Positions 51,491-63,231 of a stretch of DNA of 64,000 bases are shown in pieces. The stretch covers positions 4,773,001 to 4,837,000 of the forward strand of contig NZ_CP112866.1 in assembly GCF_026410085.1 (NCBI RefSeq), read 5' to 3'. Source of the DNA: Pseudomonas quebecensis. GTDB taxonomy: Bacteria; Pseudomonadota; Gammaproteobacteria; Pseudomonadales; Pseudomonadaceae. Position numbers and translations under genes: made by a program. Under the pieces are notes generated by a model. It did not search any database. It was not told the DNA's origin and was given only the letters and a program-made list of their open reading frames with translations. The first letter of the stretch is position 1; each line of letters begins with the position of its first letter.

Positions 51491-53293
51491 ATGTCCGAGA
51501 CGCTGCTCAGTTCCCGCAATCTGGCTTTCGAGCTGTACGAAGTCCTCGATGCCGAGGGCCTGACCCAGCGCGAGCGGTTTGCCGAGCACAACCGTGAAAC
51601 CTTCGATGCGGCCATCAGCACCGCACGCAGCATCGCCGAAAAGTATTTCGCGCCCCATAACCGCAAAAACGACGAAAACGAACCGCGCTATGAAGACGGC
51701 AAGGCCATCCTCATCCCGGAGGTCAAGCCGGCCGTGGACGCGTTTCTGGAGGCTGGCTTTCTCAATGCCGCGCGCAGTTTCGAGGCTGGCGGCATGCAGT
51801 TGCCGACCCTGCTGTCCCAAGCCTGCTTCGCGCACTTCCAATCGGCCAACGCGGCGTCCACCTCGTACCCGTTCCTGACCATGGGCGCGGCCAACCTGAT
51901 TGAAAGCTTCGGCACCGAGGAGCAGAAACAGCGCTTCCTGCAGCCGATGATCGAAGGACGCTTCTTCGGCACCATGGCGTTGACCGAGCCCCATGCCGGC
52001 TCGTCGTTGTCGGATATTCGTACACGCGCAGAACCTGCGGATGACGGCACCTATCGCCTCAAAGGCAACAAGATCTTTATTTCCGGCGGTGATCACCCCT
52101 TGTCGGAAAACATCGTGCACATGGTGCTGGCCAAGTTGCCGGATGCGCCGCCTGGGGTGAAGGGCATTTCGCTGTTTATCGTGCCTAAATTCCTGGTCAA
52201 CAACGACGGCAGCCTGGGCGCACGCAACGACGTGCTGCTGGCAGGGCTGTTTCACAAGATGGGCTGGCGTGGCACCACGTCCACAGCGCTGAATTTCGGT
52301 GACAACGGCAACTGCGTGGGCTACCTGGTAGGCAAGCCGCACCAGGGCCTGAGCTGCATGTTCCAGATGATGAACGAGGCGCGTATTGGCGTGGGCATGG
52401 GCGCGGTGATGCTCGGCTACGCCGGTTACCTGTACTCGCTGGAATACGCCCGCGAACGCCCGCAAGGCCGCTTGCCGGACAGTAAGGACCCCACGACCGC
52501 ACCGGTCTCGATCATCCAGCACGCGGACATCAAGCGCATGCTGCTGACGCAAAAAGCCTACGTGGAAGGTGCCTTCGATCTGGGCCTGTATGCGGCGCGC
52601 CTGTTCGACGACACCACTACGCTGGTCAGCGAGGCAGAGCGCAAGCAGGCCCACGAATTGCTGGACCTGCTCACCCCCATCGTTAAATCCTGGCCGTCGG
52701 AGTTCTGCCTCAAGGCCAACGAGCTGGCGATCCAGATTCTCGGCGGCCACGGCTACACCCGCGAATACCCGGTGGAGCAGTACTACCGTGATAACCGCCT
52801 CAATCCGATCCATGAAGGCACCCATGGCATCCAGTCCCTGGACTTGCTGGGTCGCAAGCTGGCGCAGAACGGCGGCGCGGGGCTCAAGCAACTGATCCGC
52901 CTGATCGCTGACACCGGCGCGCGCGCCCAGCAGTACCCGTCACTCACCGCATTGCGTGAACCGCTGGAGCACCTGCTCAACAGACTGCAAAGCGTCACAC
53001 TCGGCCTGTTGACGGACCTCGCGCAAGGCAAGGTCAACAGCAGCCTGGCGAACTCGGCGCTGTACCTGAAGGTGTTCGGGCACACGGTGATTGGCTGGCG
53101 CTGGCTGGAACAGGCGATTCGCGCCGAGGAAGGACTGGCCAAGGGCAATGCAGCGGACGCTGCGTTTTATAAAGGCAAGCTCCAGGCTGCCCGGTACTTC
53201 CTGACCTGGGAAGTACCGAGCTGCCATCATGAACTGGCGATTCTGGAGGCACGGGACGATACGTGCCTCGCGATGCAGGATGAGTGGTTCTAA
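51491..53293 (+). CDS. Acyl-CoA dehydrogenase (long, PA5020-type)
   Basis: This 600-residue flavoenzyme of the acyl-CoA dehydrogenase family introduces a double bond in acyl-CoA during fatty acid or related catabolism. The middle domain motif GTMALTEPHAGSSLSDIRT (FAD and substrate binding) lies near residue 158. The catalytic base is Glu442 in PIHEGTHGIQSLDLLGR. An N-terminal adapter and a C-terminal DUF of about 110 residues give the 600-residue length of this subgroup. The ATG at 51491 has AAAGGTAATCC upstream. It ends by overlapping the zapA stop (convergent) by four bases. P. aeruginosa PA5020 is the equivalent. The substrate chain length is unknown. Confidence 0.93.
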   Translation: MSETLLSSRNLAFELYEVLDAEGLTQRERFAEHNRETFDAAISTARSIAEKYFAPHNRKNDENEPRYEDGKAILIPEVKPAVDAFLEAGFLNAARSFEAGGMQLPTLLSQACFAHFQSANAASTSYPFLTMGAANLIESFGTEEQKQRFLQPMIEGRFFGTMALTEPHAGSSLSDIRTRAEPADDGTYRLKGNKIFISGGDHPLSENIVHMVLAKLPDAPPGVKGISLFIVPKFLVNNDGSLGARNDVLLAGLFHKMGWRGTTSTALNFGDNGNCVGYLVGKPHQGLSCMFQMMNEARIGVGMGAVMLGYAGYLYSLEYARERPQGRLPDSKDPTTAPVSIIQHADIKRMLLTQKAYVEGAFDLGLYAARLFDDTTTLVSEAERKQAHELLDLLTPIVKSWPSEFCLKANELAIQILGGHGYTREYPVEQYYRDNRLNPIHEGTHGIQSLDLLGRKLAQNGGAGLKQLIRLIADTGARAQQYPSLTALREPLEHLLNRLQSVTLGLLTDLAQGKVNSSLANSALYLKVFGHTVIGWRWLEQAIRAEEGLAKGNAADAAFYKGKLQAARYFLTWEVPSCHHELAILEARDDTCLAMQDEWF

Positions 53294-53580
53294 GGCTGGA
53301 TCGCCTTGGAAATCACCTCGACCGTGGCGCTGACTTGCTCTTGGTAACGGTCGAGTTCCTGTTGATGGGCCTGCTGCATTTCGATCTGCTCGGCGCATAG
53401 ATTCAGCGCCGCCAGCACCAGTAATTTGTCACCGATCAACGTCGGATACTTCTTCTTGGTGGTGGCCAGGGAGGCCTTGAGCATGGTCACGGCGTGCATC
53501 AGGGTCGTGTCTTCCCCGGCCGGCGCCTTGATCGAGTAATCCTCGCCGAGGATCGAAACGACCTTTATCCCTTCATTCAT
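53290..53580 (-). CDS. ZapA-like cell division protein
   Basis: This 96-residue protein resembles ZapA, which stabilises the FtsZ ring. It begins with GIKVVSILGEDYSIKAPAGED, the ZapA beta-hairpin region, then the alpha1 helix LMHAVTMLKASLATTKKKYP and LVLAALNLCAEQIEMQQAHQ, then a C-terminal coiled coil. The gene follows the small coiled-coil gene (overlap of four bases) and its stop overlaps the end of the convergent acyl-CoA dehydrogenase gene. In Pseudomonas the usual zapA lies near ssrS and the 5-formyltetrahydrofolate cyclo-ligase gene; those are not here. It may therefore be a paralogue rather than the main copy. Confidence 0.78.
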   Translation of the reverse strand: MNEGIKVVSILGEDYSIKAPAGEDTTLMHAVTMLKASLATTKKKYPTLIGDKLLVLAALNLCAEQIEMQQAHQQELDRYQEQVSATVEVISKAIQP

Positions 53581-53807
53581 GCGCTCACAGGACCTGCGCT
53601 CACGCGCTCAACCAGCGCTTGGATACGGGCAGCGGTAGCACCGTGCTTTTCTTCCTGTTCCATCAGGTTCAGTTGCAGGCTGTCGTTTTCATCCTTGGCA
53701 CGAGCGAGTTCTGCCTTAAGGGCTTCATTGCTGCCCAGCAAGTCCTGGTTTTGCTGTACCAAGTCGCTGACCAGTTGTTCCAGTTGGCTGAGGGATGCTT
53801 CTAACAT
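53577..53807 (-). CDS. Small coiled-coil protein, ZapB/TIGR02449-like
   Basis: This 76-residue protein is an almost continuous coiled coil, MLEASLSQLEQLVSDLVQQN then NEALKAELARAKDENDSLQL, with heptad Leu spacing. It resembles the TIGR02449 proteins that precede zapA in Pseudomonas. The ATG at 53807 has a T/A-rich upstream region and no obvious strong binding site. It overlaps zapA by four bases, so the two are coupled. A role as a partner or ZapB-like linker of the division ring is likely but not shown. Confidence 0.72.
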   Translation of the reverse strand: MLEASLSQLEQLVSDLVQQNQDLLGSNEALKAELARAKDENDSLQLNLMEQEEKHGATAARIQALVERVSAGPVSA

Positions 53808-54001
53808 TTTGATTTCTCGAGCTTTTTAAAAGGGCGGTGACGATAAAGAAAATTCACCTCGGATGCCAGGCTTATCCCGGCGCGCAGCCCGGTTTTTCAA
53901 GGGGCAGGCCACGCTTTCGAGCCTTAGTGACTGCATTTCCCCCATCTGGTTCCTGAATCCGTCCAACCCCTCGTCAGGTGCGACAAAAACGCACAGCACC
54001 C

Positions 54002-54028
54002 TTTAGACTTTAGTCTTACGACCGATAG
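54002..54028 (+). promoter_or_regulatory. Sigma-28 (FliA)-like promoter before the chemoreceptor gene
   Basis: TTTAGACT (54002-54009), eleven bases, then ACCGATAG (54021-54028) follow the FliA consensus TAAAGTTT-N11-GCCGATAA at five and six of eight positions. It lies 61 bases before the ATG at 54089. The 281-base gap between the zapA/zapB pair and this gene has no other clear feature. Chemoreceptor genes are commonly sigma-28 controlled, which supports it. Confidence 0.6.
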
Positions 54029-54088
54029 CCATGCACATCCCGTCTCACGGCCGCACGGATCGCGCTTTTCCCCCTTCAGGATTTCAGC

Positions 54089-55714
54089 ATGTCGCTTCGT
54101 AATATGAATATCGCGCCGAGGGCTTTCCTCGGTTTCGCGTTGATTGGTGCACTGATGTTGTTTCTCGGTGTGTTTGCCCTGAACCAGATGAGTAAGATCC
54201 GAGCCGCCGCGCAAGACATCACCCTGTCCAGTGTGCCGAGCATCCGCGCACTGGATGAATTCACCCAACTGACCCTGCGCCTGCGGGTACTGTCGTACCG
54301 CCTGCTGACCAATCGCGAACCGGACGTGCAGCAAAAAACCCTGGAAGCGTTCGAACTGCGCAACCAACAGATCCGCACCGCCCAGGCTACCTACGAAAAG
54401 CTGATTGAAAGCCGCGAGGAGCGCGCTGCCTACGATGAGTACGTGCGGCTGCTCGGCCAGTACCACCAGATCGAAGCGCGCATGAAGAGCCTGTCCCAGG
54501 CCAATCAGATGGATCAGCTGCGGACCCTGCTCAACACCGAGCTGTTGAGTAACTCGGAGCAGGTCAACGCAGTGCTGACACGCCTGCTGGATATCAACAA
54601 CAGCATGGCGCTGGCGACCAATCAGGAAGCCAAGGATCAATACACCCTGGCCTTTGACCTGGTGGTGGGCCTGCTGGTGCTCGCCACCGCGTTGACGATG
54701 CTGTTCGCCTGGCTATTGACCCGCAGCATCACGCTGCCGATTTCCCAGGCATTGAGCGCCGCCGAGACCATCGCCGAGGGTAACCTGACGCAGCCGGTCC
54801 AGGTCGAAGGCAACGACGAAGCCGGTCGCCTGCTCGCCGCCATGGCGAAGATGCAGACCAAATTGCGCGACACCCTGCAGCGTATCGCCGGCTCGGCCAC
54901 TCAGTTGGCCTCGGCGGCGGAAGAACTGAACGCAGTCACCGACGAAAGCGCGCGCGGCCTGACCCGACAGAACAACGAAATCGAACAGGCCGCCACGGCG
55001 GTCAACGAGATGACCAGCGCCGTCGAAGAAGTCGCGCGCAATGCCGTGAGCACGTCCGAAGCCTCACGCAATGCCACCGCTTCAGCCGGCGACGGCCGCG
55101 ATCTGGTGCAGGAGACCGTCAGCGCCATCGAGCGCATGAGCGGCGACGTGCAGGCCACCGCCACCTTGATCGGTGACCTGGCCACTGAGTCGCGGGACAT
55201 CGGCAAAGTGCTGGACGTGATTCGCGGCCTGGCCGACCAGACCAACCTGCTGGCCCTGAACGCCGCCATCGAAGCGGCTCGTGCCGGTGAAGCCGGGCGT
55301 GGATTTGCGGTGGTCGCCGACGAAGTCCGCGCCCTGGCCCATCGCACGCAGCAGTCCACCAGCGAAATCGAGCGGATGATCGGCAGCATCCAGGCCGGCA
55401 CCGAACACGCGGTGAACTCGATGCGCAACAGCACCGAGCGCGCGGAATCGACGCTGAACATCGCCAAAGGCGCAGGGATGTCCCTGGAGACTATCAACAG
55501 CGCAATCGTCGAGATCAACGAACGTAACCTGGTGATCGCCAGCGCGGCGGAAGAGCAGGCGCAGGTGGCGCGAGAAGTGGATCGCAACCTGGTGAATATT
55601 CGTGATTTGTCGGTGCAATCGGCTACGGGCGCCAGCCAGACCAGCGCCGCGAGCAGCGAATTGTCACGCCTGGCGGTAGACCTGAATGGGATGGTAGGCC
55701 GCTTCCGCCTATAA
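54089..55714 (+). CDS. Methyl-accepting chemotaxis protein
   Basis: This 541-residue inner-membrane receptor signals to CheA. It has a transmembrane helix at about residues 10-32 and another at about 190-212, with a four-helix-bundle type sensory domain of about 155 residues in between. A HAMP domain follows (about 213-265, [23 protein letters not shown]). The signalling domain holds the highly conserved hairpin tip [20 protein letters not shown] and [24 protein letters not shown] is eight bases before the ATG. The ligand is unknown; the sensor domain is of the broad type found in many amino acid and organic acid receptors. No other chemotaxis gene is adjacent. Confidence 0.95.
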   Translation: MSLRNMNIAPRAFLGFALIGALMLFLGVFALNQMSKIRAAAQDITLSSVPSIRALDEFTQLTLRLRVLSYRLLTNREPDVQQKTLEAFELRNQQIRTAQATYEKLIESREERAAYDEYVRLLGQYHQIEARMKSLSQANQMDQLRTLLNTELLSNSEQVNAVLTRLLDINNSMALATNQEAKDQYTLAFDLVVGLLVLATALTMLFAWLLTRSITLPISQALSAAETIAEGNLTQPVQVEGNDEAGRLLAAMAKMQTKLRDTLQRIAGSATQLASAAEELNAVTDESARGLTRQNNEIEQAATAVNEMTSAVEEVARNAVSTSEASRNATASAGDGRDLVQETVSAIERMSGDVQATATLIGDLATESRDIGKVLDVIRGLADQTNLLALNAAIEAARAGEAGRGFAVVADEVRALAHRTQQSTSEIERMIGSIQAGTEHAVNSMRNSTERAESTLNIAKGAGMSLETINSAIVEINERNLVIASAAEEQAQVAREVDRNLVNIRDLSVQSATGASQTSAASSELSRLAVDLNGMVGRFRL

Positions 55715-55739
55715 CTGCCTGCACGGGCTTGAAAAATCT

Positions 55740-55760
55740 GGGAGAGGCTTGCCCCTCCCC
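55740..55760. repeat. Single REP-type hairpin after the chemoreceptor gene
   Basis: GGGAGAGG-CTTG-CCCCTCCC (55740-55759) is an 8-base stem with one mismatch, of the same GAGGCTTGCCCCTCC family as other gaps. It lies 26 bases after the chemoreceptor stop and may act as a terminator. Confidence 0.6.
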
Positions 55761-55889
55761 CATTTGGATCCAGGTGAATCACAAAAGCTTTTTGACAGGG
55801 CGGCAATTCAACAGGTTAGAATCCCTGGCACGCAGACTGCATGGTCAGTTTGCGCCTCGTCTTATGTATCTGCTTATGGAGTACTGCCT

Positions 55890-57632
<1,743 letters not shown>

Positions 57633-57681
57633 ACTGCGGGGCGACAATGCCCCCGATTCTTCACTTGCTCGACCGGTCTCT

Positions 57682-60600
57682 ATGCCAATCCTGCGCACTT
57701 TTCTCGCCACTGCCCTGCTGGGCCTGACTCTTTGTGTCGGCAGCGTCTACGCCGCCGACCCTCCCAGCGCCGACGCCATCCAGCAATCCCTGGACAAACT
57801 GCCCGACCGCAAGCTGCCCGACGCCGACATGAAGGCGTTGCAGGCGATCCTGCAGCAGACGCTGACTTACCTGAGCAACAAGCAGGATTACGAGCAGCGC
57901 CTGGCCGACCTCAAGCGCCAGCTGGAAAACGCGCCACGCGAGACCGCCGATAACCAGCGCGAGCTGGCCCGACTCAAGGCCACCAAAATCGTGCCCGTGG
58001 CCCAGCGCTACGCCACGTTGCCGGTGCCGCAGCTCGAACAACTGCTGGTGCAGCGCAGCACCCAGCAAGGCGACCTGCAAAAAGAGCTGGCCGACGCCAA
58101 TAGCCTGACCATCGCCGCCCAGACCCGCCCCGAGCGGGCGCAGACCGAAATCAGCAGCAGCCAGACGCGCATCCAGCAGATCAATACAATCCTCAAGACC
58201 GGCAAGGACAATGGCAAAGCCCTCAGTGGCGACCAGCGCAACCAGCTGAACGCTGAACTCGCCGCCTTGAACGCATTGATCCCGTTGCGCCGCCAGGAAC
58301 TGGCCGGCAACAGCCAATTGCAAGACCTGGGCAACAGCCAGCACGACCTGATCCAGGAAAAAACCGCGCGCCTGGAGCAGGAAATCCAGGACCTGCAAAC
58401 CCTGATCAACCAGAAGCGCCTGGCCCAATCGCAGCAAACCGTTACCCAGCAGTCCATCGAAGCGCAGAAAGCCGGCGGCAGCAGCCTGCTGGCCACCGAA
58501 AGCGCGGCCAACCTGAAGCTCTCGGACTACCTGCTCAAAAGCACCGACCGCCTCAACGACCTGACCCAGAAAAACCTGCAGACCAAGCAGCAGCTGGACA
58601 CCGTCACCCAGAGCGACTCGGCGCTGGACGAGCAGATCAACGTGCTCAAGGGCAGCCTGCTGCTCTCCAAGATTCTTTATAAGCAAAAACAGGCATTGCC
58701 GCGTCTGACGGTGGACCGCGACCTGGCGGACGATATCGCCAACATTCGTCTGTACCAGTTCGAGGTCAACCAGCAGCGCGAGCTGATCAGCTCCCCCAGT
58801 GCCTATGTGGACAACCTGCTGACCAATCAGCCACCGGACGAAGTGACCCCGCAACTGCGGCGCACCCTGCTGGAACTGGCGATTACCCGCAGCGACCTGC
58901 TCGAACGCCTGAGCCGCGAGTTAAGCGCGCTGCTGAACGAATCCATCACCCTGCAACTGAACCAGAAACAACTGCTCAGCACCGCCACCACCCTGCGCGC
59001 CACGCTGGACGAACAGATGTTCTGGATCCCCAGCAACAAGCCGCTGGACACTGAGTGGCTGGAAACCGTGCCGGCGCACCTGAGCAAGCAAGTCACCACC
59101 CTGCCCTGGGCCTCCAGCGTCAGCGAATTGTATGACGGCCTGATCCAGCGCCCGCTGCTGTTTCTGCCATTGCTGCTGTTGATCGGCGCGCTGCTGTGGC
59201 GCCGCAAGGCCCTGTATCAGCGCCTGAACAAGGTGCACCTGGACATCGGCCACTTCAAGCGCGACAGCCAGTGGCACACGCCGCAGGCCATCCTGATCAA
59301 CATTCTGCTGGCCATGCCGGTGTCCCTGGGCCTGGCCTTGTGCGGCTACGCGCTGCAGATCGACGCCCGAGGGCAGAACGCCAACCTGGGTTCGGCGCTG
59401 CTGCAGCTGGCCCAGGCGTGGCTGGTGTTCTACACCGCTTACCGGATTCTGGCGCCGGGCGGCGTGGCCGAATTGCACTTCCGCTGGGAAAAACCCCAGG
59501 TTGAATTCCTCCAAGGCTGGGTGCGCAAGCTCGGGTTGGTGGTGCTGGCACTCGTGGCGGTGGTAGCTATCGCCGAACACCAGCCGGCGGCGCTGGCCGA
59601 CGATGTGCTGGGCATCGGCGTGGTGCTGACCTGCTACGCGTTGATGGCCTGGCTGCTGGGTCGCCTGCTGCTCTATAGCCCGACCCACGAAAAAGCCTCG
59701 CTGTTTCGCAAAGCCGTGGGCCTGTTGTTCACCGCGCTGCCCGTCGCGCTGTTTATCGCGGTGTGCTTCGGCTACTACTACACCGCTCTCAAGCTCAGCG
59801 ACCGTTTGATCAATACCCTGTACCTGCTGATGCTCTGGCTGGTGATCGAAGCCACCTTTGTGCGCGGCCTCGGTGTCGCGGCGCGGCGCCTGGCTTATTC
59901 GCGTGCCCTGGCCAAACGCCAGGCTGCCAAGGAAGCCGGCGAAGGCGAAGCGGTGATCGAAGAACCGACCCTGGACATCGAACAGGTCAACGAACAGTCC
60001 ATGCGCCTGATCCGCCTGGCCTTGCTCGGCGGCTTCATCGCGGCCCTGTACTGGGTGTGGTCGGACCTGATCTCGGTATTTTCCTACCTGGACAACGTCA
60101 CCCTGTACGAATACACCAGCGGCACCGGCGCGAATATCAGCATGGTGCCCATCAGCATCGGCGACTTGCTCGGCGCGCTGATCATCATTGGCATCACCTT
60201 CGCCCTGGCGCGCAACCTGCCCGGCCTGCTGGAAGTGCTGGTGCTGTCCAAACTGGACCTGGCCCAGGGCAGCGCCTACGCCACCACCACCTTGCTGTCC
60301 TACATCATTGCCGGCGTGGGTTTTGTTTCGACCCTGTCCACCCTCGGCGTGAGCTGGGACAAGCTGCAATGGCTGGTGGCCGCGCTGTCGGTGGGCCTGG
60401 GCTTCGGCATGCAGGAAATTTTTGCCAACTTTATTTCCGGCATCATGATCCTGTTCGAACGCCCGGTGCGCATCGGCGACACCATCACCATCGGCAACCT
60501 GTCGGGCACGGTGAGCAAGATCCGCATCCGCGCCACCACCATCACCGATTTCGACCGCAAGGACATCATTGTCCCGAACAAAACGTTTATCACCGGGCAA

Positions 60601-61065
60601 CTGATCAACTGGTCGCTGACCGACACCATCACCCGCGTCACGCTGAAACTGGGCGTGGACTACGGCTCCGACCTGGACCTGGTGAAGGAACTGCTGCTCA
60701 AGGCCGCGAGGGAAAACCCACGGGTTCTGAAAGATCCGGAACCCCATGTGTACTTCCTCAACTTCGGCGAAAGCACTCTGGACCACGAACTGCGCATGCA
60801 CGTGCGCGACCTGGGCGACCGCAACCCGGTACTGGACGAGGTCAACCGCTATATCAACCGTGAGTTCAAGAAACAGCACATCAACATCTCGTTCCGGCAG
60901 ATGGAGGTGTACCTCAAGAACATGCACGGCCAGGAATATAAGCTGGTGCCGGTCGAGGACGAGCGCAAGACCATCGCCGCCTCGACGCCGGAGCAGGACG
61001 CACCCGAGCCGCCCGCCGGAAAAGTCCAGGATGCACCTGAACCGCCACCGAGCAAACTCGACTAA
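57682..61065 (+). CDS. mscK: Mechanosensitive channel of the MscK/KefA type
   Basis: This 1127-residue protein is a large MscS-family channel that opens on membrane tension and protects against hypo-osmotic shock. It has a signal peptide (ILRTFLATALLGLTLCVGS, cleavage near VYA at residue 24), then a long periplasmic coiled-coil part rich in Gln and Leu to about residue 470, then multiple transmembrane helices, and the MscS domain at about 830-1080. The MscS core shows VGLGFGMQEIFANFISGIMI, FERPVRIGDTITIG and IIVPNKTFITGQLINWSL. The length agrees with E. coli MscK (1120). A charged C-terminal tail follows. It is adjacent to the K+/H+ antiporter, another osmotic and ion function. Confidence 0.9.
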   Translation: MPILRTFLATALLGLTLCVGSVYAADPPSADAIQQSLDKLPDRKLPDADMKALQAILQQTLTYLSNKQDYEQRLADLKRQLENAPRETADNQRELARLKATKIVPVAQRYATLPVPQLEQLLVQRSTQQGDLQKELADANSLTIAAQTRPERAQTEISSSQTRIQQINTILKTGKDNGKALSGDQRNQLNAELAALNALIPLRRQELAGNSQLQDLGNSQHDLIQEKTARLEQEIQDLQTLINQKRLAQSQQTVTQQSIEAQKAGGSSLLATESAANLKLSDYLLKSTDRLNDLTQKNLQTKQQLDTVTQSDSALDEQINVLKGSLLLSKILYKQKQALPRLTVDRDLADDIANIRLYQFEVNQQRELISSPSAYVDNLLTNQPPDEVTPQLRRTLLELAITRSDLLERLSRELSALLNESITLQLNQKQLLSTATTLRATLDEQMFWIPSNKPLDTEWLETVPAHLSKQVTTLPWASSVSELYDGLIQRPLLFLPLLLLIGALLWRRKALYQRLNKVHLDIGHFKRDSQWHTPQAILINILLAMPVSLGLALCGYALQIDARGQNANLGSALLQLAQAWLVFYTAYRILAPGGVAELHFRWEKPQVEFLQGWVRKLGLVVLALVAVVAIAEHQPAALADDVLGIGVVLTCYALMAWLLGRLLLYSPTHEKASLFRKAVGLLFTALPVALFIAVCFGYYYTALKLSDRLINTLYLLMLWLVIEATFVRGLGVAARRLAYSRALAKRQAAKEAGEGEAVIEEPTLDIEQVNEQSMRLIRLALLGGFIAALYWVWSDLISVFSYLDNVTLYEYTSGTGANISMVPISIGDLLGALIIIGITFALARNLPGLLEVLVLSKLDLAQGSAYATTTLLSYIIAGVGFVSTLSTLGVSWDKLQWLVAALSVGLGFGMQEIFANFISGIMILFERPVRIGDTITIGNLSGTVSKIRIRATTITDFDRKDIIVPNKTFITGQLINWSLTDTITRVTLKLGVDYGSDLDLVKELLLKAARENPRVLKDPEPHVYFLNFGESTLDHELRMHVRDLGDRNPVLDEVNRYINREFKKQHINISFRQMEVYLKNMHGQEYKLVPVEDERKTIAASTPEQDAPEPPAGKVQDAPEPPPSKLD

Positions 61066-62577
<1,512 letters not shown>

Positions 62578-62664
62578 AATCGAGAGGTCGACGCATGCTG
62601 GCTACCTTGATAAACACCGGCGGCGGCGCCAAATAAAATCCATTGGCCATCCCAGGAGCCCACC

Positions 62665-63099
62665 ATGTCCGAACCTCTCGTCATCCCTTGCCCCCATTGC
62701 AACGGCCTCAACCGCATCCCCGGCGAACGTCTGGGTGATGCGCCCAAGTGCGGGCGCTGCAAGCAAGCGGTGCTACTGAGCAAGCCTTTCGAGTTGAAGC
62801 AAGGCGACTACGCCAGTCAGATCAAGGGCGATCTGCCACTATTGGTGGATGTGTGGGCCGACTGGTGCGGGCCGTGCAAGTCGTTTGCGCCGGTGTTTGA
62901 GCAGGCGGCCGGGCAGCTGGAAGGCAAGTGCCGGCTGGCCAAGCTGGACAGCGAAGCCAACCAGCCGTTGTCGGCGCAACTGGGGATTCGGTCGATACCC
63001 AGTCTGATTCTGTTCAAAAACGGCCGTGAAGTGGCGCGCCAGAGCGGGGCGTTCCCGCTGCCGCAATTAATGAGCTGGTTGCGTAGCCAGGGGATATAA
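62665..63099 (+). CDS. trxC: Thioredoxin 2 (TrxC) with zinc ribbon
   Basis: TrxC is a disulfide reductase with an N-terminal zinc-binding domain. The 144-residue protein begins SEPLVIPCPHCNGLNRIPG with Cys9 and Cys12, and then CGRC with Cys29 and Cys32, the four zinc ligands. The redox motif WCGPC is at residues 67-71 in VDVWADWCGPCKSF. The rest is a normal thioredoxin fold (IRSIPSLILFKNGREVARQSG, with the cis-Pro). It lies alone between selO and a REP pair. It could serve MsrA and oxidative stress defence with SelO nearby, which is inference. Confidence 0.95.
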   Translation: MSEPLVIPCPHCNGLNRIPGERLGDAPKCGRCKQAVLLSKPFELKQGDYASQIKGDLPLLVDVWADWCGPCKSFAPVFEQAAGQLEGKCRLAKLDSEANQPLSAQLGIRSIPSLILFKNGREVARQSGAFPLPQLMSWLRSQGI

Positions 63100-63125
63100 C
63101 CGGACCGACACAATGCTGGACACTG

Positions 63126-63207
63126 TGGGAGGGGCTTGCCCCCGATGCGGAGGGTCAGCTCCAAATGAGTTAGCTGGCAATACGCTATCGGGGCAAGCCC
63201 CTCCCGC
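63126..63207. repeat. REP pair between trxC and the ParA-type gene
   Basis: Two inverted copies of the GTGGGAGGGGCTTGCCCC type (63126-63146 and 63187-63207, complementary except for one extra base and one mismatch) flank about 40 bases. Genes on both sides are convergent, so the pair may act as a terminator. The interior repeats CAGCT...AGCTG as a smaller inverted repeat. Confidence 0.75.
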
Positions 63208-63231
63208 CTTGGATCTGTGTGGCGCTTGAGC

